A stretch of DNA of 64,000 nucleotides from Calditrichales bacterium (GTDB lineage Bacteria; Calditrichota; Calditrichia; Calditrichales; J004): NCBI GenBank assembly GCA_015493745.1, contig WGCN01000036.1, positions 1 through 64,000 of the forward strand, written 5' to 3'. A model generated the notes under the pieces. It was given only the letters and a program-made list of their open reading frames with translations. It had not been told where the DNA came from and searched no databases. Of the stretch, positions 19,062 to 29,629 are shown in pieces. The translations under genes were made by a program, and so were the position numbers. Within the stretch, counting starts at the first letter, position 1; each line of letters opens with the position of its first letter.

Positions 19062-19099
19062 ACACACCCGGTATTTATGCCGGGTGTGTTTTATTCTTT
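19062..19099 (+). terminator. Rho-independent terminator after sod
   Basis: ACACACCCGG-tatttatg-CCGGGTGTGT followed by TTTATTCTTTTT. Confidence 0.9.
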
Positions 19100-19229
19100 T
19101 TGACCTTGCGGCCCGTATAAAAAAAATTACCTCGTATCCCCTTTTATTATATATTAAGGACTGTTCTAAAAATTTGCATAAGCAGGATTGGTAGCTTAAA
19201 TTCAATGCTTGCTTGAAGTTATCGACTTG

Positions 19230-19253
19230 AAGTGGGTTCTGCCCACTTTTTTT
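19230..19253 (+). terminator. Attenuator/terminator-like hairpin in the rimP 5' leader
   Basis: AAGTGGG-ttctg-CCCACTT followed by TTTTT, 15 nt before the rimP ATG at 19269. Confidence 0.65.
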
Positions 19254-19268
19254 GTTTATGGAGTAGCC

Positions 19269-19718
19269 ATGTCCCTCCGGGAAAAAATAGTACCGCTTGT
19301 GGAAAAAGCCTGCGAAAGGCAAGGGGTTATCCTGGTGGATGTTGAAGTGAAAGGTGACGGTAAACGTCCGGTCTACATGGTTTATGCCGATACGGAAGAA
19401 GGTATAACCCTGGATCAGTGTGTTAAGCTTTCACGGGCCTTGCAGGATGAAATTGATATTGATGAAAATTTTCCCGTACAGTACCGGATCGATGTTTCAT
19501 CACCCGGGCTTGACCGGCCGCTGATAAAGGACTTTCAGTACCGGAAGAATATCGGTAGAAATTTAAAAGTGAAGTACAAAGCGGATGAAATAACCGAAAC
19601 GGTTAGCGGAAAACTGATCCGTTTTGATGAGAATGAATTGGAACTGGCGGATAAAAAAAAACGAATGATTATTAACCGCCGGGACATTATAGAAGCAAAG
19701 ATAAAGTTACAATGGTAA
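19269..19718 (+). CDS. rimP: Ribosome maturation factor RimP
   Basis: LDQCVKLSRALQDEID...YRIDVSSPGLDRPLIKDFQYRKNIGR; precedes nusA. Confidence 0.93.
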   Translation: MSLREKIVPLVEKACERQGVILVDVEVKGDGKRPVYMVYADTEEGITLDQCVKLSRALQDEIDIDENFPVQYRIDVSSPGLDRPLIKDFQYRKNIGRNLKVKYKADEITETVSGKLIRFDENELELADKKKRMIINRRDIIEAKIKLQW

Positions 19719-19741
19719 CCTGCTGGAGGTAATCAACCCTG

Positions 19742-20989
19742 ATGAATCTTGAGATTATGGAAGCTATCACACAGATAGCAAAAGATAAAAAAATCGAAAA
19801 AGAAAATCTGCGCGATATGCTGGAAAACATTTTTATCGCCATGATTGAAAAAAAATATGGCAGCGCGGAAAATTTTGACGTCATCGTCAATATTGACAAA
19901 GGCGATATCGAAATCTACCAGGAAAAAACCGTGGTGGAAACGGTGGAAAATCCGGTAACGGAAATTACGCTTGAGGACGCCCTGAAAATCGATGAGGACG
20001 CCGAACTGGGAGAAGAAATCGTTGAAGTTATCGATCCGGAAGAGTTTGGGCGCCGTTTGATCATTTCCGCCAAGCAGAATCTGAATCAGCGTATTCGTGA
20101 TTTTGAGCGTGAAAATATTGTCGAAGAGTATGAAAACCGTATCGGTGAAATCATCATCGGCGACATACATCAAATCCATAAGCGCGGCATTTATATCAAT
20201 GTGGATAAAACCGAGGTCTTTTTACCCCGGGAAGAGCAGATATATAACGAGCGCCTGCGCCGGGGCAATACGGTACGTTCCATCATCAAGGAAGTACGCA
20301 ATGACGGGCGCGGTCCGGAGATCATTGTCAGCCGGGGAGACAGTAAGTTCCTGATCCGTCTGCTCGAGCTGGAAGTCAATGAGATTGATGACGGCATCGT
20401 TATCATACGCAATGTGGTTCGTGAACCCGGTGACCGCGCCAAGGTGGCCGTGGAATCCATTGACCGCCGTGTCGATCCGGTTGGCGCCTGTGTGGGAACC
20501 AAGGGCAGCCGTATTCAGGCGATCGTTCGTGAGCTTAATAATGAAAAGATCGATGTCATCAACTACTCTTCGGAGCCGGAAATCTTCATCATGCGTGCCC
20601 TGACACCGGCCAAGCCGATAAAAATCATCGTGAATCGTGAAGAGAAGATGGCCGTGGCGGTATTGCCGGATGATCAAATGGCTATCGCCATCGGGCGTAA
20701 CGGGCAAAACCTGCGTCTGGCATCGCGATTGACCGGCTATCAGATTGAACCGATCAAGGAGTCGGAATACGATTCCGAAAGCGCGTCGATCGGTATGCCC
20801 ACCGTCGATGAACTTGAACTGGCGGATTCCATCAAGACCAAGTTGATCGATGCCGGTGTGACCGATGTGCAGAAAATTTTAGAATTAGAAATGGAGGGCC
20901 TTTTGGCCCTGCCCGGTATCGGGCCTAAGACAGCAGAAAAAATATGGGAAATTATTCAAGAGTTCGCAACGGATGATGCCGGCGAATAA
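19742..20989 (+). CDS. nusA: Transcription termination/antitermination factor NusA
   Basis: RREPGDRAKVAVES-type S1/KH region, DPVGACVGTKGSRIQAIVRELNNEKIDVI, AIGRNGQNLRLASRLTGYQI, C-terminal HhH. Confidence 0.97.
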   Translation: MNLEIMEAITQIAKDKKIEKENLRDMLENIFIAMIEKKYGSAENFDVIVNIDKGDIEIYQEKTVVETVENPVTEITLEDALKIDEDAELGEEIVEVIDPEEFGRRLIISAKQNLNQRIRDFERENIVEEYENRIGEIIIGDIHQIHKRGIYINVDKTEVFLPREEQIYNERLRRGNTVRSIIKEVRNDGRGPEIIVSRGDSKFLIRLLELEVNEIDDGIVIIRNVVREPGDRAKVAVESIDRRVDPVGACVGTKGSRIQAIVRELNNEKIDVINYSSEPEIFIMRALTPAKPIKIIVNREEKMAVAVLPDDQMAIAIGRNGQNLRLASRLTGYQIEPIKESEYDSESASIGMPTVDELELADSIKTKLIDAGVTDVQKILELEMEGLLALPGIGPKTAEKIWEIIQEFATDDAGE

Positions 20990-21009
20990 TGGATATGTTT
21001 GGAGAATAA

Positions 21010-23679
21010 ATGGCGGCAGCTAAAAAGTATAAACTATTTAAAATATGTAAAGAGCTAAACGTTGGCCATGAAACGGTCAGTCTGTTTTTGCAGGAAAAAG
21101 GCGTAAAGGTCAGCGGGCCGAACTCGTCGGTTTCGGAAGAAGATTATCTGGAACTGGTGGAGCGTTTTGCCACGGATAAAGCAAAAGCGGAAAAACGGCG
21201 TGAGAAGAAAAGCCGGGCCGAGGAAGAAAAAAAGGCCGAAGGTGAAGCTGTCCCGGAAACAGGCAAGGAAAAAGAGGCCGAGTCCGACTATCTTAAAGCG
21301 ATAAAAGAGTCCATTGAGGTGCGGGCCGAAGAACTTTCCCGGCCGGAACCGGAGCCGGAACCTGTGCCCGAACCTGAGGTGGCGCCCGCGCCCAAACCGG
21401 AAAGCACGCCCGGGGAAGAGCCGGAGAAAGTTGTTGCCGTCGCCCCGGAAGAGCCGGGCGAAAAAGAGATTGACAAGCCCAAAGAAGCCGAAAAAACTGA
21501 AAAACCGGTCATCCGCAAACAGGTACCTTATACCGATCCCACCAAAAGAGCTAAACCCGCTCCTGAAAAAGTATCTCCTCCGGCAGCTCCGGTAAAACAA
21601 GAGGTAAAGAAGAAAAAAGAAAAAGGGCATGAAGCCGAAAGTCTTTCCGAGAAAGAAAAGAAAAGACAAAAAGCCCTGGAAATGATCCGCAAGGACGGCA
21701 AGAAGAGAGGCTCGAAAAAGCCCGATCTGCGTGTTCTGGGTATTGATGGCGACGGCGCCGCCCGTAAGCGTAAAAGTAAAAAACAGAAGCGTAAAAATAT
21801 TGATGCCAAGGCCGTTCAGGATACCCTGAAAAAAACACTGGCCTCCCTGGATACCAAGACTAAAAAGCCTAAGCACAAGAAAAAGGTTAAAGAGGTCGAA
21901 GGGGAACTGATTGAAGAGAATATTATTGAGGTGACCGAATTCATCTCGGCCAATGATCTGGCCAATTTGATGGATGTTCCCGTTTCCGAGATTTTAATGA
22001 AGTGCCTTGAACTGGGGCTGGTGGTATCCATCAATCAACGGCTGGATATCGATACGATCCAGTTGTTGGCCGAAGAATACGGTTACAAGGTTGAAGAGCA
22101 CAAGGTCACCGAGTTTGTCGATGACGAGGAAGAAGAAGAAGAGGAAGACCCGGCCCTGCTGGAACCGCGTCCGCCGATTGTAACCATTATGGGACATGTG
22201 GATCACGGTAAAACATCACTTCTGGACTATCTGAGAAAATCGAATGTGGCCGCCGGAGAAGCCGGTGGTATAACCCAGCATGTGGGCGCCTATGAAGTGG
22301 AATACCAGGGCAAGAAAATTACCTTTCTCGATACTCCGGGTCACGAAGCTTTTACGGCCATGCGTGCCAGAGGGGCCCAGGTAACGGATATCGTTATTCT
22401 GATTATCGCCGCCGATGACGCCGTCATGCCTCAAACCGACGAAGCTTTGGATCATGCCAAAGCCGCCGGTGTGAAAATTGTAATCGCCATAAATAAAATA
22501 GATAAGCCCGGCGCCAACTCCGAGCGGATCAAACAGCAACTTTCCGAGCGCAATGTGCTGGTGGAAGATTGGGGCGGCCCTTATCAGTCGGCGGAAATAT
22601 CCGCCAAAACCGGGCAGGGCATACCGGAACTGCTGGAAAAGGTTTTACTGGAAAGCGAATTGCTGGAACTCAAGGCCAATCCCAATAAGATGGCTCAGGG
22701 TTTTGTTATCGAATCCCGTCTGGATAAGGGCAAGGGCCCCATCGCCACGGTGCTGATACAATCCGGAACCCTGCGCGTGGGTGATAATTTCGTGGCCGGG
22801 CAATACTACGGAAAAGTGCGCGCCCTGCTGGACGAGCACGGAAAGAAGCTGAAAAAACTGGCGCCGGGGCAACCGGGTGTCGTGGTCGGCTTTACCGGAG
22901 TGCCGCAGGCCGGTGACAAGTTTGTGGTGCGCAAGGATGAACGCAGTGTGCGGGAAATTGCCACCAAGCGGCAGCAGTTGCACCGTGAGCAGGAAGCCAA
23001 GACCCACCGTCATAAAACACTGGCCCAGATTTCCGAACAGATTAAGTTGGGTGAAACCCAGGAACTCAATATTGTGGTCAAGGCCGATGTGGACGGCTCC
23101 GCCGAAGCCCTGTCCGACGCACTTATAAAGCTGAACACCCAGGAAGTGGAAGTGAATGTCGTGCGTAAGGCCGTCGGGCCCATTTCCGAAGGGGATGTGC
23201 TGCTGGCCTCGGCCTCCAATGCCGTGATTATCGGTTTCCATGTGCGGGCTAATGCCAAAGCCAAGGAACTGGCCGTCAAGGAAGGGGTCGATATACATAT
23301 CTACCGCGTGGTTTACGATGCGGTTAATGACATACGTCTGGCTCTGGAAGGTATGCTACGGCCGGAAGAAAACGAAGTGGTTCTGGGACATCTGGAAGTA
23401 CGCGAGACCTTCAAAGTGTCCCGCGTGGGGACGATTGCCGGCTGTTATGTGACCGATGGTAAAATCCTGCGCCAAAACAAGGTGCGCATCATCCGTGACG
23501 ATGTGGAGATTTATACCGGAAATATCGCCTCTTTAAAGCGGTTTAAAGACGATGTGAAAGAAGTGGCCTCCGGATTTGAATGTGGTGTGCAGATTGAAAA
23601 TTACAATGACCTGAAGGTTGGTGATGTGATAGAATCCTTTGATGTTACCCAAACCAAGCGTAAACTTGAGAATGCATGA
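21010..23679 (+). CDS. infB: Translation initiation factor IF-2
   Basis: PPIVTIMGHVDHGKTSLLDYLRKSNVAAGEAGGITQHVGAYEV, FLDTPGHEAF, NKIDKPGAN; Lys/Glu-rich N-terminus. Confidence 0.98.
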   Translation: MAAAKKYKLFKICKELNVGHETVSLFLQEKGVKVSGPNSSVSEEDYLELVERFATDKAKAEKRREKKSRAEEEKKAEGEAVPETGKEKEAESDYLKAIKESIEVRAEELSRPEPEPEPVPEPEVAPAPKPESTPGEEPEKVVAVAPEEPGEKEIDKPKEAEKTEKPVIRKQVPYTDPTKRAKPAPEKVSPPAAPVKQEVKKKKEKGHEAESLSEKEKKRQKALEMIRKDGKKRGSKKPDLRVLGIDGDGAARKRKSKKQKRKNIDAKAVQDTLKKTLASLDTKTKKPKHKKKVKEVEGELIEENIIEVTEFISANDLANLMDVPVSEILMKCLELGLVVSINQRLDIDTIQLLAEEYGYKVEEHKVTEFVDDEEEEEEEDPALLEPRPPIVTIMGHVDHGKTSLLDYLRKSNVAAGEAGGITQHVGAYEVEYQGKKITFLDTPGHEAFTAMRARGAQVTDIVILIIAADDAVMPQTDEALDHAKAAGVKIVIAINKIDKPGANSERIKQQLSERNVLVEDWGGPYQSAEISAKTGQGIPELLEKVLLESELLELKANPNKMAQGFVIESRLDKGKGPIATVLIQSGTLRVGDNFVAGQYYGKVRALLDEHGKKLKKLAPGQPGVVVGFTGVPQAGDKFVVRKDERSVREIATKRQQLHREQEAKTHRHKTLAQISEQIKLGETQELNIVVKADVDGSAEALSDALIKLNTQEVEVNVVRKAVGPISEGDVLLASASNAVIIGFHVRANAKAKELAVKEGVDIHIYRVVYDAVNDIRLALEGMLRPEENEVVLGHLEVRETFKVSRVGTIAGCYVTDGKILRQNKVRIIRDDVEIYTGNIASLKRFKDDVKEVASGFECGVQIENYNDLKVGDVIESFDVTQTKRKLENA

Positions 23680-23957
23680 TTGTCGGAACGCTTGAGGTAG
23701 AACTCTATCTTTCCGGAAGCGATTCCCTGAAATATAAAAGGATGATCATCCGTTCGTTACGCGACCGGTTGAGAAAGAAATTTAACGTGTCTGTTGCGGA
23801 AACAGACCTGAACGATAAGTGGCAACGGGCCCGATTGGGCATTGCCGTGGTGGGAAATAGCCGGGCTCATGTGGATGAAGTGCTGCAAAAAGCCTTTGTA
23901 CTGATAGACGCCCTGCCCGAAGCGGAAATTGTTGATCACGGATTTGACTATACATAA
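23676..23957 (+). CDS. DUF503 / YlxP-like protein
   Basis: SDSLKYKRMIIRSLRDRLRKKFNVSVAETDLNDKWQRARLGIAVVGN; ATGA overlap with infB. Confidence 0.9.
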   Translation: MIVGTLEVELYLSGSDSLKYKRMIIRSLRDRLRKKFNVSVAETDLNDKWQRARLGIAVVGNSRAHVDEVLQKAFVLIDALPEAEIVDHGFDYT

Positions 23958-24325
23958 TGCAAACAAACAGAAGAGCCACGCAATTCGCGGGCCTGCTTAA
24001 AAGAGAGATTAGTATTATCATCGACCGAAAGGTGCAAGACCCGGATAAGGGCTATGTTACCGTAAGCATGGTAAAGGTGTCCCCGGATTTGAAGATCGCC
24101 AGCGTCTATTATACCGTGTTGGGCGATGAGGAACAGAAAAAAAAGAGCGCGGCTGTTTTAAAGCGGTCGGCGGGCTTCATCCGAAATGAGCTGAAACCCA
24201 GTATCAAGTCCCGCTGGTTGCCCGAAGTGCGCTTTTTCTACGATGATACGATCGATCAGGCGGAAAAAATCAACCAACTGATTCACAAAATCCATGATGA
24301 TTCCGCTGATAACAAAGAGGACTGA
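23957..24325 (+). CDS. rbfA: 30S ribosome-binding factor RbfA
   Basis: LLKREISIIIDRKVQDPDKGYVTVSMVKVSPDLKIASVYYTVLG...RFFYDDTIDQAEKINQLI. Confidence 0.95.
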   Translation: MQTNRRATQFAGLLKREISIIIDRKVQDPDKGYVTVSMVKVSPDLKIASVYYTVLGDEEQKKKSAAVLKRSAGFIRNELKPSIKSRWLPEVRFFYDDTIDQAEKINQLIHKIHDDSADNKED

Positions 24326-25013
24326 TTTCCGGGATCTGGACAAGCTGCCGGGATTTTTAATATTGATTGACAAGCCGGAGGGATGGAGTTCTTTTGACGT
24401 GTGCAAAAAAATCCGTCACATCACCGGCGTGAAAAAAGTAGGACATGGCGGCACCCTGGATCCCTTTGCCACAGGGCTGATGACCATCGGCGTGGGCAAG
24501 GGAACCAAAAGCCTGACAGCGATAACGGCCCGGGATAAACGCTATCTGGCCGGAATCCGGTTTGGCTATGCCACCGACAGTTTTGACATTACGGGTACAA
24601 TCACGGATGAGCTGGCGGATTTTGATCTGTCGCCGGAAGAAATCGCCGGAAAACTGGAGGAGTCTTTTAGCGGGAAGATCATGCAGCTTCCTCCCATGTT
24701 CAGCGCAAAAAAGGTAAAGGGCCGGCGTCTGTATGCCTCCGCGCGAAAAGGGATCGAGGTCGAGCGGCCGGCGGTGGAGGTACATGTGTACCGGGCGGAC
24801 ATTCTGGAGTGGAAATCTCCGCATCTTGTCGTCGATTTCCACGTGTCCAAAGGGACCTATATCCGGGCTTTGGCGCATGATCTGGGCCGGGCCGTAAATG
24901 TCCCGGCGGTATTGGAGAGCCTGAGACGGACGCATATCGGCGACTACGATCTTGAAGAGGCGCTGACCATGGAACAGTTTAACGACTTTTGGAAGCGGCA
25001 GGCAGCAGACTGA
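24294..25013 (+). CDS. truB: tRNA pseudouridine(55) synthase TruB
   Basis: LIDKPEGWSSFDVCKKIRHITGVKKVGHGGTLDPFATGLM; TYIRALAHDLG. Exact start uncertain within the overlap with rbfA. Confidence 0.96.
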   Translation: MMIPLITKRTDFRDLDKLPGFLILIDKPEGWSSFDVCKKIRHITGVKKVGHGGTLDPFATGLMTIGVGKGTKSLTAITARDKRYLAGIRFGYATDSFDITGTITDELADFDLSPEEIAGKLEESFSGKIMQLPPMFSAKKVKGRRLYASARKGIEVERPAVEVHVYRADILEWKSPHLVVDFHVSKGTYIRALAHDLGRAVNVPAVLESLRRTHIGDYDLEEALTMEQFNDFWKRQAAD

Positions 25014-25936
25014 TGAAAATAGTTCACGGATTTGATAAGAAGCTGAGCCCGGATCGCGTTGTTACCATTGGTACTTTCGACGGTGTTCATACCGGTCATT
25101 TGAAAATTTTGCAAACTTTGCGCGCCGAGGCTGAAAAGCACGGGGCGGTAAGTACGGTTTTAACCTTTGAACCGCATCCGCGGGTGGTTCTGGCCCGTTC
25201 CGGCAAAGCGCCGGGGGTACGGCTATTGACCACCTTCGATGAAAAAATGGCGCTGTTGGCGGCGCAAAAGGTGGATGACGTTGTGGTCATCCGTTTTGAT
25301 GAGGCTTTTTCACAGCTGTCATACAAAGCGTTCTTTGAAAAATATATCGTTTCTCAAATGCGGTTGAAAAGTCTGGTTGTCGGTCATGACCACGCCTTTG
25401 GCCGGGACCGGCAGGGCAACTTTGACGCCATCGACGCTTTGAGTAAAACGCAACATTTCGATGTGGTACGTGTCGATGCTTTCCATCTGGACGGCGTGGC
25501 GGTCAGCAGCTCTAAAATTCGCCGTTTACTGGCGGAAGGGCGCGTGGCCGAGGCCAGGCCTCTGCTCGGTTATGCCTATGGCCTTAGCGGTGTGGTGGTT
25601 CCGGGTGACGCCCGGGGAAGACTGCTCAATTTCCCCACGGCCAATGTTAAGCCGGACAACCCGGATAAACTGATCCCCCGGGAAGGTGTTTATGCCGTGG
25701 ATGTGCTGCACAAGGAAGACACGTATAAGGGAATGATGAATATAGGATATCGCCCCACGTTTAATAAAAATGCCTTCGCTCTGGAGGTGCATATCCTGGA
25801 ATTCAGCGAAACGATATATGGAGACACATTGACCATCCGCTTTAAAAAACGCTTGCGTGATGAAAAAAAGTTTGCTTCGAAAGAGGCGCTCATCGAACAA
25901 CTGAACATAGACAGAAAACAGAGTTTAATCTTATAA
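25013..25936 (+). CDS. ribF: Bifunctional riboflavin kinase/FAD synthetase RibF
   Basis: [61 protein letters not shown]...MNIGYRPTF. Confidence 0.96.
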   Translation: MKIVHGFDKKLSPDRVVTIGTFDGVHTGHLKILQTLRAEAEKHGAVSTVLTFEPHPRVVLARSGKAPGVRLLTTFDEKMALLAAQKVDDVVVIRFDEAFSQLSYKAFFEKYIVSQMRLKSLVVGHDHAFGRDRQGNFDAIDALSKTQHFDVVRVDAFHLDGVAVSSSKIRRLLAEGRVAEARPLLGYAYGLSGVVVPGDARGRLLNFPTANVKPDNPDKLIPREGVYAVDVLHKEDTYKGMMNIGYRPTFNKNAFALEVHILEFSETIYGDTLTIRFKKRLRDEKKFASKEALIEQLNIDRKQSLIL

Positions 25937-25949
25937 TTTTGGAGGAATA

Positions 25950-26219
25950 ATGGCTTTATCAGAAGAAAAAATGAAAGAGCTTATTCAAAAATTTGGTGAT
26001 AATGAAAATGATACGGGTAAAACAGAGGTTCAAATCGCTCTGTTGACCGAACGTATCAAATATTTAACCGAACATCTTAAAACACATAAAAAAGATCATC
26101 ATTCCCGTCGTGGTTTGTTGAAACTGGTCGGACAGCGTCGCCGTTTGTTGCGCTATCTGACAAAAGTGGATATTATGCGCTATCGTAATGTGATCAAAGA
26201 ACTGGGTCTGCGTCGCTAA
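25950..26219 (+). CDS. rpsO: 30S ribosomal protein S15
   Basis: [50 protein letters not shown]. Confidence 0.98.
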   Translation: MALSEEKMKELIQKFGDNENDTGKTEVQIALLTERIKYLTEHLKTHKKDHHSRRGLLKLVGQRRRLLRYLTKVDIMRYRNVIKELGLRR

Positions 26220-26242
26220 GCCGTAGTCCACTTGGAGGATAA

Positions 26243-28351
26243 ATGATTCAAAAAAGTATAGAGATAGGTGGCAAGACCATTACGCTGGAAAGCGGAAAAC
26301 TGGCCAAACAGGCCCATGGAGCGGTCACCGTAAGTCTGAATGAAACGGTTGTACTGGTAACGGCCGTTTCCGCGGAAGAGTCGATGAGAGATCCCGGCTT
26401 TTTCCCCTTAAGCGTTGATTACCGGGAGAAGTTCTATTCCACCGGTCGTATTCCCGGCGGATTCTTTAAACGCGAAGGTCGCCCCACGGAAAAGGAGATC
26501 CTCTCCGCCCGTGTCATCGACCGGCCCATTCGCCCCTTGTTTCCGCCCCATTACCGTAACGAAACGCAAATCATGGCCATGGTTCTTTCCATGGATAATG
26601 AAAACGACGCCGATGTGCTGGCCGGTCTGGGCGCTTCCGCCGCTCTATCCATCTCGGATATTCCTTTTTACGGTCCGATTGCCACCGTGCGTATCGCCCG
26701 CGTGGAAGGACAGTATGTTATATTCCCTTCCCTGTCGGAAGTGGAACGTTCCGACATCGAGCTGATCGTTGCCGGGTCGCAGGAATCGATCATGATGGTG
26801 GAAGGCGAAGCCAAAGAGGTTTCCGAGCAGGATCTGCTGGAGACCATCACCACCGCCCATGAGGCTATCAAACAATTGGTGGATGTTATCCTGGAAATGA
26901 AGCAGGAAGCCAATGTGCCCATGCGTGATGTTGAGGAAAAAACATATCCCGAGGGTTTGCAGGAGCGGGTGACCGAATTGGGTAAAAACCTGATCACGGA
27001 CGCCATCCGTCTGACGGAGAAAAAAGAGCGGCGCACGGCCCTGAAAGCTGCCAATACCACGGTTATGGAAGCCTTGGAAGAGGATTTTCCCGAGTGTGAG
27101 GATGACATCAAGGAAATTATGCATGACATCGAAAAAGATGAAGTGCGTAAAATGATCCTTGAAGAAGGCAAGCGTCTCGACGGGCGCGGTCTGCAGGATA
27201 TCCGCTCCATCAGTTGTGAAGTCGGCATATTGCCGCGTACACATGGCTCCGCGCTTTTTACACGCGGCCAGACACAGTCGCTGGGTGTGGTTACCCTGGG
27301 TACCGGTTCCGATGAGCAGATTATCGATGCCATTGAAGGCGAATCCAAAAAAGACTATATGCTGCATTACAACTTTCCGCCTTTCTGTACGGGTGAGGCC
27401 AAGCCTATCCGCGGGGTAAGCCGCCGCGAAGTGGGTCATGGCAACCTGGCGGAACGCGCTTTGCGTCCGGTATTACCCAAGGACGGCAGTTTCCCCTACA
27501 CCATCCGCATCGTATCCGAAGTACTGGAATCGAACGGCTCCTCCTCAATGGCTACCGTATGTTCCGGTTCCATGGCCCTGATGGACGCCGGTGTACCCGT
27601 AAGCAGTGCCGTGGCCGGTATCGCCATGGGATTGGTGAAAGAGGGCGATAAGGTAGCTGTCCTGTCCGATATTCTGGGTGATGAAGACCATCTGGGTGAT
27701 ATGGACTTTAAAGTGGCCGGTACCCGCAAAGGTATCAATGCCGTGCAGATGGATATAAAGATCGACGGTATTTCCCGCGATATCATGGAACAGGCGCTGG
27801 AACAGGCGCGTGTGGGGCGCTTGCACATTATGGATGAAATGGAAAAAGCCATCAGCGAGCCCAGGGAAGATATCAGCCCCTATGCACCGAAGATTTATGA
27901 ATTTAAAATCAAGGTGGATAAAATCGGCATGGTTATCGGGCCGGGTGGTAAAACCATTCGTCACATTATCGAGGAAACAGGCGTTACCATTGATATCGAA
28001 GAAGACGGAACGGTACGCATCGCCGCCGTTGACGGCGAAAGCGCCAATAAAGCGCGCGGCATGATCGACAAGCTTCTCGAAGAGCCTGAGTTGGGTAAGG
28101 CCTACAAGGGTAAGGTGAAGCGTGTTAAGGACTTCGGCGCCTTTGTTGAATTCCTGCCCGGAAAAGAAGGTATGGTGCATATTTCCGAATTGGATCTGGC
28201 CCGTACCAACAAAGTAACGGATATTTGCCAGGAAGGTGATTTTATTGACATCGTAGTGAAGAACATCGCTCCCGATGGGAAAATCGCCCTCAGTCGCAAA
28301 ATGTATCTGATGCGTGAAGAGAAGAAGAAGCAAGACAACGCTTCCGAATAA
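26243..28351 (+). CDS. pnp: Polyribonucleotide nucleotidyltransferase (PNPase)
   Basis: Tandem RNase PH domains (DYREKFYSTGRIPGGFFKREGRPTEKEIL; GDEDHLGDMDFKVAGT), KH (IGPGGKTIRHI), S1 (YKGKVKRVKDFGAFVEFLPGKEGMVHISEL). Confidence 0.98.
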   Translation: MIQKSIEIGGKTITLESGKLAKQAHGAVTVSLNETVVLVTAVSAEESMRDPGFFPLSVDYREKFYSTGRIPGGFFKREGRPTEKEILSARVIDRPIRPLFPPHYRNETQIMAMVLSMDNENDADVLAGLGASAALSISDIPFYGPIATVRIARVEGQYVIFPSLSEVERSDIELIVAGSQESIMMVEGEAKEVSEQDLLETITTAHEAIKQLVDVILEMKQEANVPMRDVEEKTYPEGLQERVTELGKNLITDAIRLTEKKERRTALKAANTTVMEALEEDFPECEDDIKEIMHDIEKDEVRKMILEEGKRLDGRGLQDIRSISCEVGILPRTHGSALFTRGQTQSLGVVTLGTGSDEQIIDAIEGESKKDYMLHYNFPPFCTGEAKPIRGVSRREVGHGNLAERALRPVLPKDGSFPYTIRIVSEVLESNGSSSMATVCSGSMALMDAGVPVSSAVAGIAMGLVKEGDKVAVLSDILGDEDHLGDMDFKVAGTRKGINAVQMDIKIDGISRDIMEQALEQARVGRLHIMDEMEKAISEPREDISPYAPKIYEFKIKVDKIGMVIGPGGKTIRHIIEETGVTIDIEEDGTVRIAAVDGESANKARGMIDKLLEEPELGKAYKGKVKRVKDFGAFVEFLPGKEGMVHISELDLARTNKVTDICQEGDFIDIVVKNIAPDGKIALSRKMYLMREEKKKQDNASE

Positions 28352-28375
28352 TTCTTACCCTTTCCGGCAGAAATT

Positions 28376-29596
28376 GTGTATAAAAAAAGTAAAACCTCTC
28401 AAGGCATTACCGTAATAAGTAATGCCTTGTCTTTTTATCAAAGCGTTACGCTCGGTGTGTGGGTGAAAACCGGCAGCAGGTTTGAGCGTACCGGACAAAT
28501 GGGTATGGCTCATTTTATTGAGCACATGCTGTTTAAGGGCACCCAAAAGCGTACCGGACAGGAAATCGTGCTGACACTTGAACAACATGGCGCCAACCTG
28601 AATGCTTTTACCTCCCGTGAGCAAACCTGTTTTTACATTCAAACACCGGCCTCCTTCCTGGAGCCCGCGGTGGAAGTTTTGGCCGATATGCTTACCGCTT
28701 CCCGTTTTTCCGTGACGGATATTGAAACCGAACGCCAGGTTATTCTGGAAGAGATTGCCGCGGTGGAAGACACGCCGGATGAGTATGTGGTGGATTTGTT
28801 TCAGGAACACCTGTTTCCCGGAAATACCCTGGGGCATCCCATCCTGGGAACACGGGAAAGTGTGGCCGCCCACAGCCGCGCGGGACTCACGGCCTTTTGG
28901 CGTGAAAATTATGTCGCGGAAAATATGGTGGTGGTGGCCGCCGGGCAGTTGGACCACCAGGCCTTGCATGACTGGGTAGAGCGTTACTTTACAGGCGAAA
29001 ACAGGCCGGTGCCCGTTGAGACAGGGATGTCGGCAGCTGTTGCCGACCAGGGCCGCCTCTTTGAACATCAAAGCGGTTTTACCCAGACTCATATCTGTTG
29101 CGGCGCGGCCGTGTGTGCCGCGGCGGATGAACAGCGCTTTGCGCTTGAAGCTCTGCATGTCTATCTTGGTGCGGGCATGAGTTCGCGGCTGTTTCAGCTA
29201 ATGCGCGAAGAAAATGCCATGGTATACAGTGTATACAGTTTTCCGGAATTTTTCTCCGATACGGGCATCTTTTGCATATATTTGGGAACCGATGGTTCCA
29301 AAAGTGTCCGGGCTTTGGATCTGTTAAAAAGCGAACTGGAATGTTTAGTGCGCGATGGCATTGACCGAGATACCCTTGAGAGGGTTAAGCAGCAAATGCG
29401 CGGAAGACTGATGTTGAGCCTGGAAAGTACCTATAACCGGATGATACGTCTGGCCAAAAATGAAATACTTTTCGGCAGGGCCTATGAACCGGAAACCATT
29501 TACCGGCGGATTGACAAGCTCCGTACCGCTGACATCATAAAAACCGCGCACGATTATTTTAATTTTGAAGACTGGATCATTACAAAGCTTCAATAG
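28376..29596 (+). CDS. M16 family zinc peptidase
   Basis: MGMAHFIEHMLFKGTQKRTG (HxxEH) and EEIAAVEDTPDEYVVDLF; GTG start. Confidence 0.93.
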   Translation: MYKKSKTSQGITVISNALSFYQSVTLGVWVKTGSRFERTGQMGMAHFIEHMLFKGTQKRTGQEIVLTLEQHGANLNAFTSREQTCFYIQTPASFLEPAVEVLADMLTASRFSVTDIETERQVILEEIAAVEDTPDEYVVDLFQEHLFPGNTLGHPILGTRESVAAHSRAGLTAFWRENYVAENMVVVAAGQLDHQALHDWVERYFTGENRPVPVETGMSAAVADQGRLFEHQSGFTQTHICCGAAVCAAADEQRFALEALHVYLGAGMSSRLFQLMREENAMVYSVYSFPEFFSDTGIFCIYLGTDGSKSVRALDLLKSELECLVRDGIDRDTLERVKQQMRGRLMLSLESTYNRMIRLAKNEILFGRAYEPETIYRRIDKLRTADIIKTAHDYFNFEDWIITKLQ

Positions 29597-29629
29597 TATC
29601 AGTACGACATAAAAGAAGGCCTCACCATA

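Noticed and set aside
21055-21876. Phe/Leu-rich 273-aa minus-strand ORF opposite infB
   Set aside because: Complement of the Lys/Glu-rich IF-2 N-terminus; composition artefact.
21200-21900. Repetitive Glu/Pro/Lys-rich segment in infB as a possible novel repeat domain
   Set aside because: Variable-length charged linkers are normal in the IF-2 N-terminal region.
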